DNA of 7,685 nucleotides from positions 1 to 7,685 of the forward strand of contig JBEGVN010000055.1 of NCBI GenBank assembly GCA_041178325.1. The letters are read 5' to 3'. Made by a program: the position numbers and the translations under genes. The notes under the pieces are model-generated. The model searched no databases. It was not told the origin of the DNA and saw only the letters and a list, made by a program, of their open reading frames with translations. The DNA comes from UBA6136 sp041178325 (lineage in GTDB: Bacteria > Pseudomonadota > Gammaproteobacteria > Methylococcales > Methylococcaceae). Shown here piece after piece: positions 1 through 5,413 of this stretch; position 1 is the stretch's first letter, and every line of letters begins with the position of its first letter.

Positions 1-97
1 CATACCGCGTCGCCCCTTCCGCCTGCGCAAAGGCCCGGCGCTGGTCTGGGGTCAGGTAGGCCCGGATTTTGAAGGCTTTTTGTACGGGATGGAGCAT
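1..97 (-). CDS. tnpB: TnpB-family (IS200/IS605) protein, N-terminal fragment cut by window edge
   Basis: Only the first 32 codons are present; the gene continues beyond position 1. The reverse-strand translation from the ATG at 97-95 reads MLHPVQKAFKIRAYLTPDQR and then RAFAQAEGATRY. The pattern K-A-F/Y-K-x-R-x-Y-x-T-x-x-Q followed by G-x-x-R-Y/F is the usual start of TnpB/OrfB proteins (N-terminal helix-turn-helix region), the RNA-guided nucleases of IS200/IS605 and IS1341-type elements. An in-frame TAG six codons upstream limits the choice of start. No clear Shine-Dalgarno sequence is visible, and a perfect hairpin (101-118) ends three bases before the ATG. The RuvC catalytic residues, zinc finger and guide-RNA region all lie outside the window, so activity cannot be judged. 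The family call rests on about 30 residues but the motif match is good. Confidence 0.72.
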   Translation of the reverse strand, partial: MLHPVQKAFKIRAYLTPDQRRAFAQAEGATRY

Positions 98-100
98 GTC

Positions 101-118
101 GAATAGCGTATGCTATTC
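101..118. repeat. Perfect hairpin just upstream of tnpB start
   Basis: GAATAGC (101-107) and GCTATTC (112-118) are exact inverted copies separated by four bases. On the tnpB strand the hairpin ends three bases before the start codon, so in the mRNA it could mask the initiation region. It could also be a structural hairpin of the element's left end. The sequence does not distinguish these roles. Confidence 0.55.
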
Positions 119-121
119 ATC

Positions 122-148
122 TAATCTCATGCAAGCGTTATGAGATTA
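122..148. repeat. 9-bp perfect inverted repeat, candidate subterminal hairpin of the IS200/IS605-type element
   Basis: TAATCTCAT (122-130) is followed by a nine-base spacer and its exact reverse complement ATGAGATTA (140-148). IS200/IS605 elements lack terminal inverted repeats and instead carry subterminal hairpins recognised as single strands by the Y1 transposase TnpA. This hairpin lies about 25 bases upstream of the tnpB start, the expected position for a left end, so the element boundary probably lies slightly beyond it, near 150-175. The boundary itself is inferred, because no empty-site comparison is possible here. Confidence 0.5.
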
Positions 149-346
149 AAAGCAGATTAAAGTCGTGAACACCGAACCCGACTTCCTGAAGAATAAAATG
201 AAGAAACAGGCCGGATGGATACCGAAGATGCCCTCGGTCGTCCTGCGACGCACTGACTCAAAGCCTCGGGGGTCGGCGTGCATCCATGCACTTCTTCGGG
301 GCGTTGCCGCCGAGAGCCAGCGGCAACGTTTTCTCAAGTCAATCGG
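149..346. other. Spacer between the tnpB element and the protease gene
   Basis: No gene is supported here. Short open frames exist on both strands but have no recognisable domain, ribosome site or conserved start, and the plus-strand frame only continues into the antisense of the protease repeats. Visible structure is the hairpin at 302-328 and a short palindrome, GTGCAT-cc-ATGCAC, at 278-291. Confidence 0.5.
302..328. terminator. Hairpin just after the protease stop codon, possible transcript 3' end
   Basis: CGTTGCCGC (302-310) and GCGGCAACG (320-328) form a GC-rich nine-pair stem with a nine-base loop. It begins 18 bases past the protease TAG codon (349-347, leftward). In the protease transcript the stem is followed by GCCCCGAAG rather than a U tract, so it is not a classical intrinsic terminator. 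The T run (329-332) is on the plus-strand side. It may protect the mRNA 3' end or work with Rho. The stem is certain; the function is a guess. Confidence 0.4.
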
Positions 347-2962
347 CTACTGGAAGGTGGCGCCGACCTTCTTGGCTGCGGTCATGGTGACGATGCAGCT
401 TCCTGTACCCGAACAGGCGCCGCTCCATCCCCTGAATCGCTTTCTTGCCGCCGGTGTTGCGGTCAGTGTGACGGTCGTTCCCGCGTTAAAGCCAAATTGG
501 CATGTGGATCCACAACTAATGCCCAGAGGACTGCTGCTGACGCTTCCGCTTCCCGATTTCGTTACAGTGAGAGCATAGGTTGAAGGGGTTGTGCCAAAGG
601 TAACCAATACCGATTTGGCTGCAGTCATATTGACATTACAGGATGTCCCGCTACTGCTGGAGCATCCTGACCATCCGGTCACGCCGTAACCTGTCGCAGG
701 CGTTGCCGTGAGGGTAACGGTTGAACCTGTCGTGAAGCTTGCTGAGCAAACCGAGCCGCAATTAATGCCCGCAGGAGTGCTGCTGAGGGTACCGCTCCCC
801 GATTTGGTGACGCTCAGAAGACTGGTGGCAGGCGCGAAGGTCGCGACCACGGTTTTCGCCGCGCTCATGGTCACAGAACAAGTGCTTCCACTGGCGCTGC
901 TGCAACCCGTCCAGCCCGAGAGCACATAGCCTGTGGCCGGAGTGGCCGCCAAGCTGACGGTCGAACCATTGGCAAAATTTCCGGAACAGGTCGCGCCGCA
1001 GTCAATCCCTGCGGGACTGCTGGAAACGCTGCCGCTTCCTGACTTGGAAACGGTCAGGCCATAGGTCGAAGGCGCAAAGGTTGCTACTACGGTTTTCGCC
1101 GCGCTCAACGTCACGCTGCAGGCTGTTCCACTGCTGCTCGTACAGCCTGACCACCCGCTGAAAAGGTAACCCGTTGCAGGGGTTGCCGTCAGGTTGATTG
1201 TGGCTCCTGAGTTGAAAGTTGCACTGCAGCTCGCCCCGCAATCAATTCCTGCGGGACTACTGGTAACACTGCCGTTGCCAGTCTTGGAGACAGTCAGGGT
1301 AAAGGAGGGCAAGCTAAAGTTGGCGGTGACCTGCGCTGGATTGGCCAGACTCACTGAGCAGGGGCTGGTGGTTCCCGTACAGGCGCCCGACCACCCAGTG
1401 AACTGGGCGCCGCTCGCGGGTGTTGCCGTCAGACTGACCGAGGTCCCCGGGGCAAACGTGCTGTTGCAGTTGGCGGTACACGAAATCCCGGTGGGCGCAC
1501 TTGTGACCGAGCCGCTCCCGGAGACGGTTACGCTCAGGGTATTGGCTGCGGCGGTGACCCAAGTGGAGGCAAAACCCACGCGAGAATTTTGGCCATTGGG
1601 ATCGTACTTGATCTGCATGTAGCCATTGTTGCCCCAGCCCGGTCCCCAGGAGTTTCTCAAAAGCCAGCTCTGGGTCGCATCATCCCAGCCGACCAGGAGG
1701 ACTGCATGGTTCACCGAACCATTACAAGCATTGGTGGTTGGGCTATAGACCCCGGAAGAGGCACCGTAGCTATACCAGCCGCTATCCACACAGACGGAGG
1801 TTGCAACAGCACCATAGGTCATGATGGCGTTCTGGATATCGGCTGTTGTCCCGATACTGTTAGCCACAGGGGCCACTGATCCCCAAGATCCAGAGCGAAT
1901 CGGATGGTTCTGGATGGCCTGACAGGCGCTATTGGAGGCAGTGTAGGCGAGGTCGGATTCCCTGACGGCGCCAATGAAGGCTTGATTGTTGGCAAGTGTT
2001 CCGACGTGATAGTGGTGTGCCCACCATCCGCCATTGCAGCTATAGCCCTCCTTGTTACACGACACCAAAAACTGTTCGGAAAGGTCGACGGTACTGGAGG
2101 GTTGGAGACCTGCCTTTATCACCGCAACCTCCTGAACGCCGACGGTTGCAAAGGCCCAGCAAGAGCCGCAGGCCTTTTGATCGCGAATGGTGTTCGGGAT
2201 CAGGTTCAAGGATCTTGCATCATAGGACGATGGGACAGCCGCAACGGCTCGGGCTGAGAGGCTGGATCCCGGTAATGGAATAACACCCCCCGTAGCTCCG
2301 GCATTGGGGGGTGTCGCAGTCTCTGACAGTGTGGCGAGTTCTGGATCTACCAGACGGATGATTCCATCGCTGCCAGTGTTGGTTACCTTCAGTGAAAGTT
2401 TGGTCTTGAGGGTTCCGGACTCAAAGGGCCGTCGATAGGAGAGGCGGGCAGCCCCAAGGTTACCTTTGGCCTTGATGCGTACATGCCGGATTGCCGGTGC
2501 ACCAACAGTCCTTGACACAGTGTCCGGCGATTCGTCACTGACTGAAATCGTGTTACCGCCTTTGTCTGCAATATTCCATAGATAACCCGTGCTGGGGTTG
2601 TATTGAAGCTCAAAAACAAGGCCTTGGGCATCTTTTGGGACATCGACATCGATATCGGTGGGGGAATCCAGAATCTCCGTTCGGTCGCTGCCTTTAGCAA
2701 AAAGCAGCTGTTGAAGTTCTGTCGCGCTGTTGTTGCCGGATGCCGTCAGCTTTCCGCTGACGAACTGGTTTTGAACGCCGCGAGCGGAGAGCCCACTGGC
2801 TGCATCGGTCAGGCGGGTCTGGCGGACCAGCGATTGAGACGGGTCACTGGCAATTTCTATCTGCCACGACAGCTGTGATTCCTTGCTGGCTGCATGAGCC
2901 CCGGTGGGTAGACCGAAAATCAGGAGGAGGAGAATGAGACGCCTGACGATGGTATGCAGCAT
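347..2962 (-). CDS. Exported papain-family (C1A) cysteine protease with N-terminal chagasin-like (I42) domain and five C-terminal InlB-B-like repeats
   Basis: The 871-residue precursor is probably secreted. A signal peptide (MLHTIVRR, then a Leu/Ile-rich core, cleavage near AHA-AS at 24/25) starts at the ATG at 2962, preceded by GAGG seven bases upstream. The frame stays open to 3184, but that extension has no signal-like character. Residues about 97-193 resemble chagasin-type cysteine-protease inhibitors: NPSTGY 122-127, GAPA 154-157 at the GxGG loop, RRPF 177-180 at the RPW/F loop. Residues 243-470 are a complete papain domain: oxyanion Gln262, nucleophile Cys268 in CGSCWAF, His419 in VNHAVLLVGWD, Asn437 in RNSWGPGWGNNGY. 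Cys265/Cys309 and Cys302/Cys347 match papain disulfides. No classical I29 (ERFNIN) propeptide is seen. Residues 474-871 are five tandem Cys-paired repeats. Substrate is unknown. The gene is divergent from the two-component operon and apparently monocistronic. Confidence 0.92.
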   Translation of the reverse strand: MLHTIVRRLILLLLIFGLPTGAHAASKESQLSWQIEIASDPSQSLVRQTRLTDAASGLSARGVQNQFVSGKLTASGNNSATELQQLLFAKGSDRTEILDSPTDIDVDVPKDAQGLVFELQYNPSTGYLWNIADKGGNTISVSDESPDTVSRTVGAPAIRHVRIKAKGNLGAARLSYRRPFESGTLKTKLSLKVTNTGSDGIIRLVDPELATLSETATPPNAGATGGVIPLPGSSLSARAVAAVPSSYDARSLNLIPNTIRDQKACGSCWAFATVGVQEVAVIKAGLQPSSTVDLSEQFLVSCNKEGYSCNGGWWAHHYHVGTLANNQAFIGAVRESDLAYTASNSACQAIQNHPIRSGSWGSVAPVANSIGTTADIQNAIMTYGAVATSVCVDSGWYSYGASSGVYSPTTNACNGSVNHAVLLVGWDDATQSWLLRNSWGPGWGNNGYMQIKYDPNGQNSRVGFASTWVTAAANTLSVTVSGSGSVTSAPTGISCTANCNSTFAPGTSVSLTATPASGAQFTGWSGACTGTTSPCSVSLANPAQVTANFSLPSFTLTVSKTGNGSVTSSPAGIDCGASCSATFNSGATINLTATPATGYLFSGWSGCTSSSGTACSVTLSAAKTVVATFAPSTYGLTVSKSGSGSVSSSPAGIDCGATCSGNFANGSTVSLAATPATGYVLSGWTGCSSASGSTCSVTMSAAKTVVATFAPATSLLSVTKSGSGTLSSTPAGINCGSVCSASFTTGSTVTLTATPATGYGVTGWSGCSSSSGTSCNVNMTAAKSVLVTFGTTPSTYALTVTKSGSGSVSSSPLGISCGSTCQFGFNAGTTVTLTATPAARKRFRGWSGACSGTGSCIVTMTAAKKVGATFQ
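350..1543 (-). repeat. Five tandem ~80-residue repeats (divergent InlB B-repeat-like) in the protease C-terminus
   Basis: Approximate repeat borders on the leftward strand are 1543-1304, 1303-1067, 1066-827, 826-584 and 583-350. Each unit follows the pattern L-x-V-x-K-x-G-x-G-x-V-x-S-x-P-x-G-I-x-C-x-x-x-C, then G-x-x-V-x-L-x-A-x-P, G-W-x-G-C, a second Cys, and A-A-K-x-V-x-A-T-F. Each unit therefore carries two close cysteine pairs that could form disulfides after export. DNA-level similarity is high: a 19-base identical stretch starts at 849 and again at 1089, exactly 240 bases apart. The first unit is the most divergent, and the last has a basic ARKRFRGW segment. Such repeats usually act as extracellular stalks or adhesion modules. 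Confidence 0.85.
2384..2674 (-). other. Chagasin-like inhibitor (I42) domain within the protease precursor
   Basis: This segment codes for residues about 97-193. Chagasin family inhibitors block papain-like enzymes with three loops, NPTTG, GxGG and RPW/F. Here the same order and spacing is seen as NPSTGY, GAPA and RRPF. The first and third loops are close to consensus, whereas the middle loop has lost its two final glycines. I infer that the domain acts as the propeptide or internal inhibitor of the downstream C1A domain. Confidence 0.7.
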
Positions 2963-2998
2963 GGCAGAACCTCGAAATGGTGGCCGGGTAAATTGAAA

Positions 2999-3015
2999 GA
3001 CCTGAAATACAGGTC
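2999..3015. repeat. Leader hairpin upstream of the protease
   Basis: GACCTG (2999-3004) and CAGGTC (3010-3015) are exact inverted copies around a five-base AT-rich loop. The dyad lies between the predicted -10 box and the start codon, so it would be in the 5' untranslated leader of the protease mRNA, where it reads as a stem followed by UUU. It could be an operator or a leader hairpin; nothing decides between them. Confidence 0.4.
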
Positions 3016-3038
3016 GAGAAGACGCTAAGACAAACTGA

Positions 3039-3044
3039 ATTATA
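3039..3044 (-). promoter_or_regulatory. Candidate -10 box of the protease promoter
   Basis: The leftward strand reads TATAAT exactly, 76 bases upstream of the protease ATG. No good -35 hexamer lies at 16-18 bases; the nearest match, TTGAAT, is only 13 bases away. A missing -35 would fit a promoter that depends on an activator. A small dyad at 3049-3061 occupies the would-be spacer. Confidence 0.4.
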
Positions 3045-3048
3045 GTCA

Positions 3049-3061
3049 GAATCAAAGATTC
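3049..3061. promoter_or_regulatory. Small dyad overlapping the protease promoter spacer
   Basis: GAATC (3049-3053), AAA, GATTC (3057-3061) form a perfect palindrome around three bases, placed four bases upstream of the TATAAT on the protease strand. Its position suits a regulator binding site, but it is short enough to occur by chance. Confidence 0.25.
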
Positions 3062-3520
3062 AATTCGGGTTATTACATCCTTTGTATCATTAAAAGGCGG
3101 TATATGGCATTCAGCTGAAAAGCATATCCTCGTTTTGTGGCGCCAACGCGTCGAACCGATTATTGGGTAGCGCCCTGCGTTCATCTTTCTCCCCCCTGAA
3201 GCCCCCCAAAGAAGGGCTTTCCATACGAATGACTCCGTTTCGAAAGGGGGATCGGAGGCCTAGCGTATCTGTACATTTGCGGTGGTTGATTTTGCGAATG
3301 CTCATTTTTTAAGGGCATGGAATCCTAGTGGAATCAGGAAAGGCCACTATCGCCCCCGGCAATTTCAGGGTTGGCCGGTTTATTAGATGTTCCCAATTCC
3401 CTCGGATTCATAGGGATCCAAGAAATGCTCCCCTTTTGGTGTGGAGATCCGTCGTCCGTTCAATATTTCATTAGATTGCAGTGAGCCGCCTTGGGTGATC
3501 TGTAAGATTTTTGGATGAAG

Positions 3521-3537
3521 GCCTTTGGATTAAAGGC
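3521..3537 (+). promoter_or_regulatory. Leader hairpin upstream of the kinase, able to pair with its ribosome site
   Basis: GCCTTT (3521-3526) and AAAGGC (3532-3537) are exact inverted copies with a five-base loop. The same left arm is also complementary to the ribosome site AAAGG at 3552-3556, four bases before the kinase GTG codon. The two pairings exclude each other, which could allow translation control. Both pairings are short, so this is suggestive only. Confidence 0.3.
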
Positions 3538-3560
3538 TAAATAAGGCAAACAAAGGTCAA

Positions 3561-4592
3561 GTGAAGATTTCCTTAAGGCATTTTTTTGAATTGACACAAC
3601 GACCGATTGCGGCATCGACGCGATACGTTTTTCTGCCTGCGCTTGTAGTCACATTATGCTTTTTGGTCAGGGAGTCCTTTACGGTTTGGGCGATGGGTCT
3701 TCAGCAGCAATTCCCATTTGGCATTGGGCTTGTCATGGTCGGTTTCTTTCTGGGCTTTCGATCCGGGTTAGTAATGCTTTTGATGACTGGCTTGAGCGTT
3801 TACCTCTGGGGAACGCATTCAAGCTCCGCATACCCGTTGGCGCTACCGATCAACGTCATGCTGGCTATTCCAGTCTTGGCGGTCAGCGCCTATATCCGCG
3901 CGCTCTTGAATGAGCAGCGGGTACAGCGCGAAATGTTGGGTGATTTCATCGCAATTCTTGCACATGAAGTCAGGACGCCGCTCTCCACCATCAAAATGGC
4001 GGCCGAGAATTTGCAGGAACACGAACAGGATGAATTTTCATCAAAGCGGGGCAAGAACCTGATTTTGGCAGCCGAGCGCATTGAGGATGTGGTCTCGCGG
4101 TGTATGGATACAGATTTATTTGAGTTGAAAGAACTCAGGCCCAAATATCAGAAGCTAGATCTCAAGCCTTTTCTTCAGGAGCGAATCGACCTTTCTGTGG
4201 ATCCCGATCGAGTTACCCTCGATTGTAAATTCTCAGAATCTATCATGACGGATCCCTTTTTATTCGGAGCGGTGATCAGCAACCTTTTGGAAAATGCCCT
4301 CAAGTACTCCTTAAAAGACAGTCAGGTAGGTCTGAATGTCTTTGAAAAAATCAAACGAGGCCGCAAAGGAGTGAATGTGAGTTGCGAGAATTTCATTGAT
4401 CCTATAGTTGCTCCGGATCCCAAAAAGCTGTTCAGAAAGTACTATCGGTCAGAAAAAGTGTCCTTTCATCCCGGCATGGGACTTGGTTTGTGGTTTTCCA
4501 AAGAAGTCATCCATGCGTTATCAGGCTTCATAGGTTCGAAGATTAGGGTGAACAAGGTCATCTTTTGGGTGTGGGTACCATGCAAATCATGA
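3561..4592 (+). CDS. Membrane-bound sensor histidine kinase (HisKA / HATPase_c) with KdpD-like four-helix N-terminus
   Basis: The 343-residue protein autophosphorylates on a histidine and passes the phosphate to the regulator encoded next. Residues about 21-112 form three or four membrane segments with almost no periplasmic loop, reminiscent of the DUF4118 region of KdpD-type kinases, so the signal is probably sensed in or near the membrane. The H-box is ILAHEVRTPLSTIK with His135. The N-box is NLLENALKYS (241-250, Asn245). The F region is LFRKYYRS (290-297) and the G2 box GMGLGLW (305-311). The usual DxGxG box is not evident; the stretch SCENFIDPIVAPDPKKL takes its place, a variation seen in some proteobacterial kinases. 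Translation starts at GTG 3561 after AAAGG at 3552-3556. The stop codon overlaps the regulator start as ATGA. The ligand cannot be inferred. Confidence 0.9.
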   Translation: MKISLRHFFELTQRPIAASTRYVFLPALVVTLCFLVRESFTVWAMGLQQQFPFGIGLVMVGFFLGFRSGLVMLLMTGLSVYLWGTHSSSAYPLALPINVMLAIPVLAVSAYIRALLNEQRVQREMLGDFIAILAHEVRTPLSTIKMAAENLQEHEQDEFSSKRGKNLILAAERIEDVVSRCMDTDLFELKELRPKYQKLDLKPFLQERIDLSVDPDRVTLDCKFSESIMTDPFLFGAVISNLLENALKYSLKDSQVGLNVFEKIKRGRKGVNVSCENFIDPIVAPDPKKLFRKYYRSEKVSFHPGMGLGLWFSKEVIHALSGFIGSKIRVNKVIFWVWVPCKS

Positions 4593-5290
4593 GATCGACA
4601 TCTAGCATCAAGGTTGTCGTGGTCGAAGATGATCTTGCGCATCAAGAAGAGCTTTTGATCCGCCTTCGTGGTGAAGGTTATGACGCCTTGGGAGCGGATT
4701 GTGGGGAGGACCTGGATCAGATAGCAAAAGAAGGCATGCCCGATCTTCTGATTGTCGACCTCAGTCTCCCTGAAGAGGATGGCCTGAGTATCGCAAGCCG
4801 GTATCGTCAGTTGAGCTCTGAGGTTCTCATTATCATTTTGACGGGTCGAGTCAGGCCGGGCGACAAGGTTTTGGGGTACGAGGCAGGCGCCGACCTCTAT
4901 TTAACAAAGCCTCTTCGTTCCCGTGAGTTATTGGCAGCGATGCAATCGTTGACCCGCCATCTCACCATCAAAGCCGTAAACAACGACCATTGGTCCTTGG
5001 ATGTTCAGTCGGGTGTACTTGAATCCCCTAATCAACAGTTTTTCAGCCTTGGGGAAGTGGCCGTCAAGATTCTGGGAGCCTTCGCGCAGGCCCCAGATCA
5101 AAAACTTTCAACCCTGAGGCTACTAGAGATCCTGGAGTTGCCCGCCGACGATGTGGGTCGTCGTGCTCTGGCGGTCATCTTGACCCGCATTCGGTCGAAG
5201 CTAAGACCTTCACTTGGCAATCGGCCATTGATCAAATCGATCCGATTGGAGGGGTACAAACTGTGTATCCCTCTTCGAATCCACAGGTGA
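4589..5290 (+). CDS. OmpR/PhoB-family response regulator (receiver plus winged helix)
   Basis: The 233-residue cytoplasmic transcription factor should be phosphorylated by the kinase just upstream. The receiver (about residues 6-118) has the acidic pair in VVVVEDD (Glu13, Asp14, Asp15), phospho-acceptor Asp57 in LLIVDLSLPEEDG, Thr85 in IIILTGR and Lys107 in YLTKPLRS. A C-terminal winged helix (about 135-230) is indicated by LGEVAVKILGAFAQ, the helical run RRALAVILTRIRSKL and the closing hairpin IKSIRLEGYKLCIP, where OmpR proteins usually have RGxGYxL. I chose the ATG at 4589 because it overlaps the kinase stop as ATGA, the usual sign of translational coupling. ATG 4580 and TTG 4565 are in-frame alternatives, and none has a strong ribosome site. 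Target genes are unknown; the divergent protease is an obvious candidate by position only. Confidence 0.92.
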   Translation: MRSTSSIKVVVVEDDLAHQEELLIRLRGEGYDALGADCGEDLDQIAKEGMPDLLIVDLSLPEEDGLSIASRYRQLSSEVLIIILTGRVRPGDKVLGYEAGADLYLTKPLRSRELLAAMQSLTRHLTIKAVNNDHWSLDVQSGVLESPNQQFFSLGEVAVKILGAFAQAPDQKLSTLRLLEILELPADDVGRRALAVILTRIRSKLRPSLGNRPLIKSIRLEGYKLCIPLRIHR

Positions 5291-5413
5291 GCTCTGGAAA
5301 ATCAGAGTCTCACACCTAAAACCCCAGAGTGAGCGGTCATGGCCTCTCTATCGAAACCAAGCGCAAGGCATTTAGAGCTCCATTCGCATGAGTGCTATCT
5401 CATTTTGCAGGCC
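5291..5413. other. Convergent spacer, no clear terminator
   Basis: This spacer separates the regulator stop from the stop of the leftward DUF4239 gene. The only stem is CTCTG/CAGAG (5292-5307) without a following T run. Transcripts from both sides may run into each other or end by Rho. Confidence 0.4.

Larger units (their letters stand above)
2963..3560. other. 598-base gene-free divergent regulatory region
   Basis: No supported coding sequence lies between the protease and kinase starts. Besides the protease promoter elements, several dyads are visible: AAGCCC/GGGCTT (3199-3219), TAGTGG/CCACTA (3326-3349), a bulged CCGGCAA/TTGGCCGG (3356-3378) and GCCTTT/AAAGGC (3521-3537). The stretch 3189-3260 has C- and G-rich runs (CCCCCC, AGGGGG) around a TTTCGAAA palindrome, unlike the rest of the spacer. 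A 64-codon leftward frame at 3305-3111 has no supporting features. The size is generous for a divergent promoter region and leaves room for binding sites or a small RNA. Confidence 0.5.

Noticed and set aside
146..337. 63-codon leftward frame downstream of the protease
   Set aside because: No homology recognised, no ribosome site, and it covers two palindromes.
165..578. 137-codon plus-strand frame (and the overlapping frame at 278-583)
   Set aside because: More than half lies antisense to the protease repeats, and there is no ribosome site or domain. The open frame follows from the repeat codon pattern.
350..1543. Regular repeat array considered as CRISPR-like
   Set aside because: The period is 240 bases, in frame, and translates as protein domains. 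There are no short repeats with unique spacers.
708..1622. Plus-strand frames over the protease repeats
   Set aside because: They repeat every 240 bases in step with the coding repeats, so they are mirror frames of the protease.
2963..3184. Upstream extension of the protease by 74 residues
   Set aside because: It would bury the signal peptide inside the protein, and it covers the TATAAT and leader hairpin. ATG 2962 has a ribosome site and a normal signal peptide.
3199..3219. AAGCCC/GGGCTT stem as terminator
   Set aside because: No T run on either strand and no gene ends nearby.
3111..3305. 64-codon leftward frame in the divergent region
   Set aside because: No ribosome site, no recognisable motif, and it covers the C/G-run segment and overlaps the upstream extension of the protease frame.
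5292..5307. CTCTG/CAGAG stem as terminator of the two-component operon
   Set aside because: Five pairs only, with no T run after it.
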